Shown one piece after another: positions 1 to 11,189 of a stretch of 64,000 nucleotides of DNA. A model generated the notes under the pieces. That model was not told the DNA's origin. It searched no databases and saw only the letters and a program-made list of their open reading frames with translations. The first letter of the stretch is position 1. The number at the start of each line of letters is the position of its first letter. The stretch is from NCBI GenBank assembly GCA_965153455.1, contig OZ234494.1:21204001-21268000 (forward strand), given 5' to 3'. A program made the position numbers and the translations under genes. This stretch comes from Sphagnum compactum. Taxonomy: Eukaryota; Bryophyta; Sphagnopsida; Sphagnales.

Positions 1-205
1 TTTTTCACAGCAACTGGACGCAGGAGGCGAGAGAGAGAAAGAGAGAGATCTCCCGAGGCAGCTTCCAGAAACTGATCGAGAGGATCTCGCTTCTCGCCTC
101 TGCTCTCGCGCGCGCCTGGCTTCTTCGGTCGCGGACACAGCGCCAAACCCTAACGGGTCGACGGCTCGACCGGGGCGACCCTGTCCTCTGCAGGGTCAAA
201 AAGTA
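1..205 (-). promoter_or_regulatory. CpG-rich edge, possible 5' end of a gene off the left side
   Basis: This stretch is GC- and CpG-rich, in sharp contrast to the AT-rich DNA beyond it. It contains a GA-rich run near 30-50, a CG-alternating patch near 105-118 and a telo-box-like AAACCCTA at about 150-157. Telo boxes are known in plant promoters and 5' leaders of growth-related genes. No convincing protein is encoded in either direction, so a leader or promoter of a gene lying to the left is my best guess. This is inference from composition only. Confidence 0.3.
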
Positions 206-235
206 AAGGCCCATTTTTTTGCTCCCCATTTTTTC

Positions 236-600
236 CATAAAGTTAATACAGTTATCCGTAAAGTCGTCCCCTTTTTGGAGCCCAGTCTGGTCCCCACCTT
301 GGGTTCCTGGTTTCTGGTCATATCTACGAAGTTTAATACAATAATTTATCCCTAGAGTTATCCCCTGTTTCGAGCCCAGTCTGGTCCCCACATTGGGTTC
401 CTGGTTTCTAGTTATCTATGAAGTTAATACAGTTTATCTGTAAAGTCCTCCCCTGTTTGGAGTCCAGTCTGGTCCCCACAGCCTGGTACCCTGGTTTCTG
501 TTTATCCATAAAGCTTAATACAATAGAGTTTTCCTTAAAGTCATGCCCTGTTTTTGGGCCTGAGTTTCACCTCTTATTTGGTGCCACATCCCCCTTTTGA
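236..600. repeat. Tandem repeat, about 90 bp, four copies
   Basis: Four diverged copies of a unit containing TTATCYGTAAAGTC followed by a CCAGTCTGGTCCCCA core. The core recurs at about 281, 375 and 463, with a worn fourth copy near 557, so spacing is 88-94 bp. The same unit appears once at 35055-35140, and its TTATC..TAAAG segment matches the ends of the TIR element at 58954-59349. The array therefore looks like tandemly amplified terminal sequence of one transposon family. Confidence 0.65.
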
Positions 601-759
601 TTGTTGTCCACAAAGTCCAGCAATAAGGGACCAAACTTTGGAAACTCAGCATGAGATCATCTTTCCAACAATTTTTTTTTTTCACCTCACGGGCTGCCCC
701 CCTATAAACTATGCTATGTAGGAGTTTAGAAAGGTCCAAGGAGCCCATGGGAATTATAG

Positions 760-1090
760 ACTAGGTGTTAGGGCTATAAAGGTTACACATGGCTATTGAT
801 GTGACTATATAAACTTTTATTTAACTATTTATGGCTATATGAAATAATTATATAAGGATTATACGGTTATATATGGCTATATGTGATTATACACACTTTA
901 TATGATTATATGTGACTATATAGATATTATATGATTATACATGACTATATGAAATTATATAAGCTTTATATGATATTATATATGGCTATACGTGACTATA
1001 TAGACTTTATATGATATTATATATGGCTATACGTGACTATATAGACTTTATATGAAGTTATATAGGGCTACATGAGATTATATAGGATTT
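760..1090. repeat. AT-rich minisatellite (TATATGACTATATAG type)
   Basis: Short TATATG/GACTATATA motifs repeat throughout. One 41-bp unit is repeated almost exactly, starting at 971 and again at 1012. No coding potential. Confidence 0.7.
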
Positions 1091-1480
1091 AAAATTTGAG
1101 ATTTTAGGGTTTTGTTATTAGGGTTTGTCTTTGGTTCTTTTAGGGTTTAGGTTTTAAGGTTAGCATTTGGGACTTGGGGATTTTATGATTTAGTTTCTAA
1201 GGTTTGTCTTTAGTCTTTTGCAGGTTTAGGTCTTAGGGTTAGCTTTTAGGACTTGAAATTTTAAGGTTTAGTTTTTAGGATTTATTTTTGGTCTTTTTAG
1301 GGTTTAAGGTTTAGAGTTGGCCTTTCAAAATTTGAGATTTGGGATTTCAAAATTTTTAAGTTTATAATTAAATTAGAGGTTTATTTTCATGATTTAATGT
1401 TAGAGTTTAGAGGTTTAAGGGCTTGATTTTTAAAGGTTGGGTTAAGGGTGTATGCAAAGTTTGAAACTGCATGGTGAAAC
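1090..1480. repeat. Degenerate telomere-like TTTAGGG repeats
   Basis: The tract is built of worn TTTAGGG/TTTAAGG-like words mixed with TTTGGTCTTTT segments. The orientation is uniform (G-rich strand on +). It resembles decayed interstitial telomeric DNA. A similar tract lies at 3185-3665. Confidence 0.45.
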
Positions 1481-2200
1481 TGAGTGCTAAAGATGTTATT
1501 AAATAAGATGATAGGTTTAAGGGAAGATTCTAAGGCTACGATTTATGGGGATTATATAAAATATGTAAAGAGTTCAAATCAAACTTTTCCTTTTCATTTT
1601 CATTTTTACCAAGCTAAAATCTCTTTTCTCATTTTCATCCTAGCACATCAAAGTTTTTCTCTTTTCATTTTCATTTTCGCACATCAAAATTTCTCTTTTC
1701 ACAATTGCTTTAGCACACCAAAATATTTTATCTTTTCATTTTCATTCAAGTATGATAAAACCCTCCATCATCAAACATGTACATATAAGCGATAACAAAC
1801 ACTTTCCAATATTTTCCTCCTTCTTTAACAATTTTTTTGTCATTGGATGTGTAGAGTGGAAGGCTACAAATGTTCTTTGAATGTCAGAAGTAAAGGAGCA
1901 ACACAAGAGGATGAATGATAATTTGCTTCAATTCAACCTAAACCTTTTTCTAGTTCCAATTTCATATCTTTCTTGAATTTGTTTTGAGTGATTAAAAGGT
2001 CAATGGGTGTGCCAATTGAGGCTTTACAAAACTTTTTTGTATTCCAAAAACAAAGATGCAATGATCAAAGATTTTAAGCTCGAAATCATAATCTATTTTA
2101 AATCACCCATCACCGAACATTGAACCCCCTTACACTAAACACCCCATATCTTGCCCATTCCTTTAACGAATTGAGAGGATTTTGCAATAGTGGAAGCATT
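1481..2200. other. AT-rich intergenic DNA
   Basis: A short open stretch at 1484-1795 is low-complexity (TTTTCATTTTCATTT repeats) and looks non-genic. Nothing else recognised before the transposase remnant. Confidence 0.4.
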
Positions 2201-2202
2201 AG

Positions 2203-3182
2203 GTGAAAGAGTATAAATGTTGTTGGAATTTCAAAATTAGAGGAACAATGTGTGAAGATTCGACCTCATTTGACTTCTTAAACATTCGTTCACCAACCTA
2301 TGTACCTTACACAATATGTCATCTTCAAGTTCAAGTGATGATTCTTCCTCAAGTGGCAATGTGGGTACAAAATGTTTTGGCCATCATGCAGGCCACACCT
2401 TCCTTATTCAAGAACTTCACCAACTTCACCAACTTCACATTGATAGAATTTGAAGAATTAGTAAGTCGAGTAATGCCAATAATCTCCTCCCATGTTAGGT
2501 CCACAATGAAAAGGACCTTAGCGGATGAAATATATTGACCATCATCTTTCGAAAGGGTTACATTGGGTGGCCAATTACGTGAATTGCCAAGGTGCCTAAG
2601 GTTCACTGACATGATGTTGATTAAAATCCAAAAGTTATGGAACAACATAAAACATGGTTTAATGGTCACAAAAAGATATATACAATTAATAACACCGTGG
2701 TTTGGATCACCATGGATTATTTATTTATATCAATTCAGGCTCCCTCGGGTGTTATCATGATGTAAGCATTTTTCACCATTCAACCATCTATTAGGAATGG
2801 CATCAATATTTCACCCATTGAGAAACAATATTTTGAATATCTTTTAGGGGATCTAAAGTACTTGGGGGAAGAAATGTTCATTATGAAGAGGATGGGGAAG
2901 CAAAATTTACCACCAGATGCCAACCATGGTGCCATCCAAGTTTACAACAAAATGCATCTAGGGTTTAAGGTCCAAGTGGAATGGGGAATTGGTGGACTTA
3001 AACGAAAATGGAGATGCCTCATGAAAAGATTTGATTTCACAAAACTAAAAAAATTCCATCTTTTCCAAGCTAATGTTATCTTCAGTAACTACTTTCATTG
3101 TCATCAGATCAACCTCACATATAAGGTTATCAAAGATCAAAACCTTGACCCTACTGCACAAAGGTGGGTAGGAGACTATTAG
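2203..3182 (+). pseudogene. Decayed PIF/Harbinger-type DDE transposase (DDE_Tnp_4)
   Basis: The + strand carries segments of one DDE_Tnp_4 transposase in order but in shifting frames. Near 2448-2538 is FEELVSRVMPIISSH leading to ADEIY, then TGA where a Trp is usual. At 2563-2660 comes LGGQLRELPRCLRFTD with the first catalytic Asp and a KIQKLWNN segment. The frame then changes and WFNGHKKIYTINNTVV follows. At 2862-3180 are YNKMHLGFKVQVEWGIGGLK, RKWRCLMKRFD and an LFQA..FSN segment, with the Glu of the DDE triad in VEWGIGGLK. Placement in the family rests on recalled motif order. The middle Asp region is not recognisable. Multiple frameshifts and stops make it a dead copy. Confidence 0.75.
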
Positions 3183-3184
3183 AT

Positions 3185-3665
3185 ACAAGTTTAAACTTGC
3201 AAAAACTTATAATTTAAGATGTAGAGTTTGAAGTAAAAATTTGAGGTTCAGTTAGGATTTAAATATAAAACGTGTAAAGTTTCAAGGTTTGGTTTTAAGG
3301 GTTCATTTCTGAAATTAAGGTTTAAGGTTTAAAAGTTTTTTTAAAAGTTTAAGATTTAAAAAATTAGGATTGAAAATATGGTTTAAGGTTTTGAAATTAA
3401 AGTTTGAATATTTGTTAAAGGTCTAAATTACGGTTTTAGGGTATGTATTAAAGGTTTACGAGTTTATAATTAGGATTTAAGGTTTAAAAACAAATTTTAG
3501 ATTTTAAAAGCTAAAAGGTTGGTAGACTTGAGACTAGGTTTTTGGGTTTAGGTTACAAAATTGAGGTTACAAACCTAAGATTACATATTAAGGTTTAAAT
3601 TTTGAAATTAGATTTAGGTCTGAAATTAAGGTTTACAGACCTAAGATTAAGGATTAGGGTTTAGG
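3185..3665. repeat. Degenerate GGTTTAAGG / TTTAGGG-like tract
   Basis: Repeated AAGGTTTA, TTAAGGTTT and TTAGGGTTTAGG words run for almost 500 bp directly downstream of the dead transposase. The composition matches 1090-1480, suggesting the transposase remnant sits between two parts of the same decayed telomere-like tract. Confidence 0.4.
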
Positions 3666-3989
3666 TTCTATTTTATGTGCCATTTTTACACTTTGAATTT
3701 GTGCCACAAATTTTGCATGGACATAGTTTCACAATTCTTGCACATATTCTATTGAAATTTCATGATATTGAAAATTTCTACAATCTATCAAAATAACTTT
3801 TTTCAACAAAGTTGTTTGGCCTTGTGTAATGTCATTGATTCAAACAATTGAATTTTAGCTATGAATTCATTGACATTTTAAAAGCTCCCCATTCCTAATA
3901 ACAAACCTACACACCTAGAACTCGCATTCAAATGACCTTAGAAAACTTAAGAATGGTAATTAATAGTTAGTTGTTGGTTCCATTGAAGA

Positions 3990-4790
3990 GTAATTTATAT
4001 GAAACAATTTATTGTAATTTATACAATTAGGTTTTGATATGCAATATTTACAAGAAGGTTAAAAAGACCAGAAACAAAACCAATTGAAACATGCTGGTTG
4101 CACTCATGATAAATCTACTTTCACATGAAACAATAACAAAAACCCAAAATGGTAGATGACAACCCTACCCATTTAAATGAACAGCATGAAAAGTCTAATT
4201 AAACTTACCATTTGATTCAAATATGTCTTCAAATCTAGTCAAAAATAATTTACATGAAGCAATTAAGGTTTGGGTATGTAGTATTATCAAGAAGGTAAAA
4301 AAAACTATAAACAAAATTAATTGAAACATGAGATCTAGGGTTTCATGATCAATCTGTTTTCACATGAAGTAATCACAAAAAACCAAAGCAACAAGACTGC
4401 TAGCTACACTTACAAATCGATTTAGATATTTTTTGAATCACATTCAATAATAATTAGAAAAGGTTATCAAGGTTTGGATATACGATGTTACCAAGAAGGT
4501 CAAAAAGACCATAAACAAAACTAAGTGAAATAGGGTATCCAGGGTTTCATGACCAATTTTCTTTCACGCGAGGCAATTATTCAACATGATGGTAACCCTA
4601 CCCACCTAAACCAACAACTTGAAAAAGGTTAATTACACCTACAAATCAAATCCAATCAATTGGTGGTTCCATTCAAAAGTATATGTACAAGGCAATGAAG
4701 GTTTGGATATGTGACATTACCAAAAAATCGAAAAGATTAGAAACAAAACCAATTGAAACATGGTAGTTGCATTTATGACCAAACAATATA
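3990..4790. repeat. Diverged tandem repeat, about 205-236 bp, four copies
   Basis: Each copy contains AAGGTTTGGATATG, then AAGAAGGT, then an ACAAAA..AATTGAAACATG segment and a GGTTTCATGA..TTTCACATGA segment. The first motif recurs at about 4029, 4265, 4469 and 4698. Spacing is satellite-like. No protein is encoded. Confidence 0.55.
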
Positions 4791-5160
4791 GAACACCAAC
4801 AAGAAATTACACAAATTAAGTTTCTGGTCTATTCCAACAATCATAATAGAATCGCCAAATGTCATATTAAAGTCATGTAGATGTACATATTTTGATTATA
4901 CAAAAAATAATAATTTAAGAACATCCTTGTCTAACTTTCTCTCTCAAACAAATGTTTCAAACATTATAGTTCAAATTATAGGCGGGTTTTAAGATAACAC
5001 CTTGGAAGTTCATAAGTTTGAATTGTTTCATGGCAAGATGCATTATCAATTTTTCACAATCTGGAGCACATTCCAAGCCATGGTGTTGTTCACAACATTG
5101 TAAAAATATTTGTTAACTTGATCAAGGTGCCGCATCATCAATGGGTCCAGGGGCAAATGA
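4791..5160. other. AT-rich intergenic DNA
   Basis: No open frame, repeat or RNA gene recognised here. Confidence 0.4.
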
Positions 5161-5254
5161 ATTAGATTTGTTCAATGTCAAAAATGTTTGTGAGAAAAGG
5201 GAGAAAATGGAAATGTTGAAGTCTCCGAGATGTTGAGAAAATGGAAATGTTTAC

Positions 5255-5766
5255 ATCCATGCCTTGATCCATTAATACGGAATATATATCATTACTTGAC
5301 AATAGATAGCCACTGGAAAACCCATCATCAGCCTTCAACACCTCCCTTCCAAAGCACACTCCTCTTCTGACGATTTACAGAGAAAACGTTCCCAGCCTTG
5401 GTTAACTGCATTTAATCAACAACACATAAGCCAGATATCATCTCTAAAACTCAAAAGTTAAAAATCTAATGAACCGTTACAATAGAGGAAACCAAGCAAC
5501 TAGAGGATCTACTACTCCACACAAAGTGGAGGCAATGCGGAAGGAAAGTCTATCAATACTTCCCAGCCCAAAGTATGTGAAGTTAAGGGAACTTAGAAAG
5601 CATTAGATGAAAACCTGGCCAAGATCCATCAGCAATTGCAAAATGGGTGTCCAAATGTGATCAGCTACAGCTGCGTATGCCGCATCCACTTCATGTGTGT
5701 CATCCTGACCCATGTAAGCCCTATGCAGTGCTCCTGCTGTCTGCAGTATGATCATAGGCAAATTCC
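5255..5766 (-). CDS. Candidate exons of an unidentified minus-strand gene
   Basis: Two stretches look like spliced coding sequence. Exon 5766-5615 follows a CTGAG acceptor, reads QTAGALHRAYMGQDDTHEVD and AAVADHIWTPILQLLMDLGQ, and ends at CAG|GTTTTC. A stretch from about 5370 to 5255 reads GREVLKADDGFSSGYLLSSN, then DIYSVLMDQGMD before GTAAAC. Upstream, 5919-5873 could be a preceding exon (NLSVHGLLIGG, donor GGAG|GTATAG) whose phase fits 5766. The phase between 5615 and 5370 does not fit directly, so an exon is missing or one call is wrong. I do not recognise the protein. Confidence 0.3.
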
Positions 5767-5799
5767 CTCAGCAATTGCAAGACATCCAGGTAAACCAAA

Positions 5800-6840
5800 A
5801 TTCCAAGGCTTACATACTCCTAAGAATTGGTGCAACATGGACCACGTCATATTGTTTTTAAGACAGCTATACCTCCAATCAAGAGACCATGAACAGAGAG
5901 ATTGAAAGTGAAAAGTGCCATGTTGAAAATGAGGAAAACAAAATGTCCAACACCAGCTTTGAAACTGAACTATACCCATTTGTAGATTAGCATGGGGAGA
6001 CAAATAAATTGTCAACTGGGACCACTCTGATCACTCTTGTAACACAAGCAAGTGGTTAATATCCAGTACCTTCAAAGTTCAACATTTCTTAACACACTTT
6101 TCCATATTTGCAAGCTACAAACAAAGATTGTAAAGATTGAGGAATAGGTTCCTGAAAACTCTACTGTAAGTACTCAGATCCCTGATCCCTGAACAGAGAC
6201 TACTTATCAGCAAACGGGAAAAGAAAAATGAGAAGAAGAAAACAAGGGTCTAGAATTGGACCAAGACCAAAAAAATTGAGTATAAGGTGGATGCCTACAG
6301 GGGTTTAGTTTTTCGATAGTCTAGCAGCCCCTTCAACATGTAGAGGATTACAAAAGGGAATAGATTAATGGTACTGAGACATTGAGGTAATCAGTTTGTG
6401 GACCACCAATCTAGTATAAACTGGCAGGAGCACTTCTATGTAGAAAATGGCTATATGGCCGTAGGGGTTGGACAAAGTTCAAATACGCAGTTCACCTTAC
6501 TGATCTGCAAACTGCAAACTGCAAGTCTGGATGGGAGCTTTAACCAAAAGCAGTCCCTCCTAAGGACTTCGGTCTGTGTTTTTTCTGCAGTGTGTTGGTG
6601 TAAACACTTGTTGATTTATGTTTCTGTTGGCAATGTGCAAGACTGACCTAATGCTGGCTTACATTTGAAGACTGGAATGAAGTTTTTAGTGGAATACCCC
6701 TGCATGAGTTTGGTTGTGAATTTGCAAGCAATGTCAGAAGTTGATGTAGGCAGCAGTTGCATAGTTGTATTTTAAATCAGTCACTGTTGTCAATATGTGT
6801 AAATGAACCAGGCTCAGTGGTGCTCTCCACATGCAATGGA
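5800..6840. other. Intergenic or intronic DNA
   Basis: Less AT-rich than the flanks, with no convincing complete gene. Open stretches on both strands are short and overlapping. It may be intron or UTR of the candidate exons on either side. Confidence 0.3.
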
Positions 6841-6847
6841 ATTCTTT

Positions 6848-6891
6848 CAGTTCTAATGGCTCCTGCATTATCACTGGAGCCATTAGAACTG
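6848..6891. repeat. Perfect 16-bp inverted repeat with 12-nt loop
   Basis: CAGTTCTAATGGCTCC at 6848-6863 is the exact reverse complement of GGAGCCATTAGAACTG at 6876-6891. The loop is TGCATTATCACT. The hairpin lies just beyond the end of the 7224-6924 candidate exon. Role unknown. Confidence 0.8.
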
Positions 6892-6923
6892 GATTAGCCA
6901 GCTTCCATTAGAAAACTTCATAC

Positions 6924-7224
6924 CTTGCCAGGGTGGCTGTGGAGTATTTCCATGATGCAGGTGACAGTGATTGTACAAGACCTTGATCCTCTTACTTCTT
7001 GAACATCTCTTGACACAATCCAACACTCCTGGCAACAAAGTTCCTGACATAATACAAGACATTTTCTGCATTTCTATCCATGATGGGGAAAACAATGGAC
7101 TTAATGCATCAAAAATCATGCATGTATAGCCTAAATGTTTAAGAAATGAAGTTTCAGACAGCCATAGTACCATTTCTATGGTTTTATCACCCACAGAGCA
7201 AGTTGCTTCTCCCTGGATTGACAC
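6924..7224 (-). CDS. Candidate 301-nt exon, protein unidentified
   Basis: An open frame follows a good acceptor (GCTGTGATAG|GTGTC) and ends at a strong donor (CCTGGCAAG|GTATGA), leaving phase 1. It reads EATCSVGDKTIEMVLWLSE, then LKHLGYTCMIFDALSPLFSP, then GVLDCVKRCSRSKRIKVLYN. The amino-acid mix is ordinary and hydrophobic stretches suggest a helical repeat protein, but no motif is recognised. It may belong with the exons near 5.3-5.9 kb. The alpha-kinase gene ends 620 bp upstream and is separate. Confidence 0.35.
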
Positions 7225-7843
7225 CTATCACAGCCAACAGCAAGACTTCCAGATGTAAAATTGAATTTGTTTCTATGCACCACGATTATTTGGATATGTA
7301 ATAGTAGGAGAGAAAAATAAAACATGAAGAAAATGTTTTAAAACATATGCAAGCGGACGGGATTGAAGTCTATGGGCAACCACACTCTAATGTAAATGAT
7401 TTCAATAAAAAGGCCATGATTGCAATATTTGCCAACATGATTGGAAACTTCAAGAGTTCTCTGAGATTTTGGAAAAAATTGCAATGTAAATTGATACAAC
7501 AATCTGTAGGATGCAAACTCTAAACCTTGAAACCACGACCTGAAGGCCATAACCCCTCAGCTAACAAACGCTTACAAATTTCAATTGAGGCAGAGGTCTC
7601 ACCCATTAATGAAAATGCTATATCTTTACACAAAACATGGGTCATAACACCACCAAAGACATGGATAATTGTCCTGCTTAGTGTTCCACCTAAGTGTTGT
7701 AGAAAGTTGTTGGCTCAAAGTAATCACAATGACCATAGTTCTTACAGCACATAAAGCTTAGCTCATGCTAAAATCAAGACAACAGGAGAACTTGGATAGT
7801 GGTGCCTTATCAAGGTATCCAAGCTAGCAAACATGTGATTTTA

Positions 7844-10655
7844 TCAATGTCCCACAATAGTGCCACTTGTAGTCACACCATTCCTTCCAGGTTTTAACTT
7901 CAAGTTTTTGCACACATCATTGCACTTATGAGTGTTAAAGAATAGTTTGAATCCCTCTGGACCCAGGTTGGTTTTGGTGAATCGCAACACATCAGTGCAG
8001 TGAATGCCAGGATCACACAAGCGGAATCTCATATGACCATCACTGTCAGGCGCCCGAACCCCTTGCAGATCTGTCACCATGAGCAACTTATCAGAATATT
8101 CGTATGTCCAGTGTGTAAAGGCCTGCAGAGTTGCTGTGTACTCTTCCAGATTTATGTACCCACCATTGCTGTTGTACTTGATCCACTTTCCCTTCAACAA
8201 CGACTCCATGTTGTAAAATTTGCCTTTCACTTCCAAGACAGATACTTCTGTGAACTCGACCGTTTTCACTCCATGCAGATTTTGAATCCTATCAAGGGAG
8301 TTACAAATTGAGAAAAGCATGATGCATGTTTGAAGCTCAAACCATCACATTTGCAATATAGAGTAAATGACAATAATCCTCGACCAAAACCCTAAACTTG
8401 GGGTAATTAGCAATTGAGGGCACTAACATCATCACATTGTTAATCAGCAATGAGCTATCTCCATTCATGAAACTCAAATGGCATCTTATCCAAGACTTTG
8501 ATGATAGTCTTCTCATTTTGTACACTTGAAGAATCGAAAACAGGGTAGACCTCTCACCTTTTATTGAACTCAGTTGCCATGTGTGCAGATACAGTTTGCA
8601 CTTCCATTTGTTCAAAGTATTTCTCCTTCTTGTGGAACTCCCGAACATCTTTCCCAACATCTTTCCCAAGGGGTGTCTTGAATCTCTTGACCACCATGGG
8701 GCTACCATTGCAGTACAGAAATTCAAGAAGTGCACTCCAATCAGATCATTGAACCAGCACCATATTCACAACATGTCACAGGATCCAGTAAGCACCTTCA
8801 GACATGCTTCCTATTAAATTTTGTTTTGCAGAAACAGGAACTAGACGCACTACAACCCTGACTAGGATCTATGATCAATGTTACCCAGGTGAAACATTCA
8901 ACTCTGACTCACCTTGAGGAAACTGGACAAGTATGACCTGGTGGCCCTGGTACAGTTGCAACTTGGGCATGATAAGGCCATCTAATTGACCCTTCTGAAC
9001 TGAATGGATTCTGTGCCATCTGCACATTGCACCACTCCACCTCTTCCAGCTCCAACGACTGTTTGGTGCGAATTCTATACAACATATCATTCACCTGGGA
9101 GTAGCATCTGCAGTAGGTCCATTGAAATGAATTAAGTTACACATTGATTGTAGATGTGATCTAAAACTGTATCCTAATTCAATGGGATTCGCATCCAATC
9201 TAAAATGGATATAATTGAGTTGTTGGTGGGTTGTTAAGATGTACTTGTGCTTAGTCTTCTGCCCCTGTAGTGTTGCAATGAATTCCCAATTTGGTTGCCC
9301 TTTCTTCACCACTTCTGGAACATACTTCGCAGCATTGCCTGCAACACCCACCATACTCATAGTTTTCTGGATTGTCGTGCGGCACATAGTCACCACAACA
9401 TGTGGAATTTTGTTGATGTTGGAAAAGAGATCCTGCTGAATCCAATCACCAATTTCATTATCAGCGTTCTTGAACTCTTGCACCATCTTTTCAGTGCTCT
9501 CGTTTAAGTGACAGAAGAAATATTTGGTGATTTTACAGTCCACCCGCAAGCTCGACAGTAAATCCTCAATTCTCCGTCCCAACTTATCTCCCTGGGGAAA
9601 TTTGTCTGGGACGCCATTATGAAATCGGCATCCATGGCATGGGGCATCAGCAATGTGAAAAAGCAAGCGGTTTTGTGACGTCCAGTTTAACGATGCTATG
9701 CCTTGAAGTCCACTGAACACATCCTCAGCGTCATCTCCGCCACCAATGGCACACAATTCTGACAAAGCTTCAATGAATGTGCTGAGGTAGTCTGTGAATT
9801 CGCACCTCTCGGTGACTGAATCATCTTCATAGTCCCGATAAGCTACAAATGCCACACGCAACTTCACATCCGGATATGCAATTCCAACGCCAGCTGCCAT
9901 TTCTTTTATTTGTTCCTTGACCATGTTAATGATGCTCTGCACACAGCACAACCAATTGACATCAACCGATATGTTGAATTCTATCCAAGAGGCATCACAT
10001 TTCATTTATGCTGATTAAACTTTTCTTTCAATACTGTAAGGGAGTATACCTGCATGCTGGCTGTAGCATCCACAAGGAAGGCAAGATCCAGCCCTTGACC
10101 CTTGAGGACCAGTTTTTTAATCTCTTCCATGCGTTTCTGGGTGTCAACTTCAGCTTGGTGCTCCAGGCGAGACAGCCGCCGCCGTTCAGTTTCGCTGAGA
10201 GTTTTATGCTCTTTCAGTTTATCATTCTCCCGATTCAGTCTATCCAGCTCCTTCCGCAGCGTGGTGACGTTTGCCTCTTTAGTAGACTTGAGTTTGTCGT
10301 TTTCCAGCTTCAACTTTTCCAACTCCCGCTTCAGCTTCTCGATCCCCACCTGCGCAGCTAATTGGGTACGTGAAGAGGACTAATGACTACTGACCATGGA
10401 TAGCGAACAGAAAGCTACTTGAACAACTGAACGAGCACCTAGCTTCTGGTTCTCCACTTCAAACTCGGGAATGGAAAACATTACCTGCTCGTTCGTAACT
10501 GTCGAGGGCCTCGAGCACGTTCCCTCCCGCGAGTCCTCTTGTATGGCCTGCACCTTCACGCCCTGAGATTTTCGCATATTAGCTATTTTGAGGGAACGTC
10601 CACCTGATCTGGGCCAATACGGTCCCTGCATCTTCACGCCCTGAGATTTTCGCAT
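7844..10655 (-). CDS. VWA-domain alpha-kinase (vwkA-like), six exons
   Basis: Predicted atypical protein serine/threonine kinase. Exons run 10655-10485, 10349-10050, 9936-9245, 9107-8913, 8734-8558 and 8288-7844; every junction keeps phase and has GT-AG ends. This gives about 659 residues. The N-terminus has a 26-residue duplication, then a Lys/Glu coiled coil (about 60-125). The VWA domain follows with LAFLVDATASM (a DxTxS form of the MIDAS loop) and RVAFVAYRDYEDD. The alpha-kinase domain starts near NPFSSEGSIRW and has MVVKRFK (ATP-site Lys), WIKYNSNGG, LQAFTHWTYEYS, MVTDLQGV, CDPGIHC and FFNTHKCNDVC, so the His/Cys zinc ligands are present. The first ATG is a guess: a good acceptor (CTGCAG|GG at 10703) suggests another exon upstream. 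Dictyostelium VwkA has the same two domains. Substrate and role in plants are unknown to me. Confidence 0.88.
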
Positions 10656-10708
10656 ATTAGCTATTTTGAGGGAACGTCCACCTGATCTGGGCCAATACGG
10701 TCCCTGCA
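10553..10708 (-). repeat. In-frame 78-bp direct duplication in kinase exon 1
   Basis: Two copies, 10553-10630 and 10631-10708, are virtually identical and 78 bp apart, so each encodes the same 26 residues (MQGPYWPRSGGRSLKIANMR plus KSQGVK). The near-identity implies a recent event. The duplicated peptide is basic with no recognised motif. The candidate splice acceptor at the upstream boundary could also be duplicated, which may alter which ATG or acceptor is used. Confidence 0.85.
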
Positions 10709-11110
10709 GCAACGCAAACCTATCAACTAAGAACCGTTAGCAATGGACCATCCATCCTGATCACGACCATTACTAACGCGGACTGACACTAGAAATCTGG
10801 GGCTGGACCTTGAATCGTGTTGCCCCAAGGAGACGACAAACAATAATCTACCTACGCTTTCCAGGATTTTTTATACCCGAAGATGCCAAGGCACAAAAAT
10901 AACAGAAAGTTTGGAAAATGATGGCTCGTCACAAAACCGTGGAGGCAGCAGGTTGATCGCGGACAGGCTCGAAACCCAGCATTCCAGATCTAAGGATTCG
11001 CTTCGATTTGAAATCAACTACAATATGCATATGAAAACAGTAGACCAGGATATTTTCAAAAATATTGCGAACTGAATTTAATAGGTAGGGAATGTCGATA
11101 AGAACCTTGG
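10709..11110. other. Presumed upstream region of the kinase gene
   Basis: Mixed-composition DNA without a clear exon. It likely holds the 5' leader, a leader intron or the promoter of the kinase gene. No TATA box could be assigned with confidence. Confidence 0.3.
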
Positions 11111-11189
11111 CCTGGACTACCGCTTCCTGATGATGATGATGCTACAGAGGTGCAGAACCACCAGGTCGATGCCGACATCCGTTGCACTC

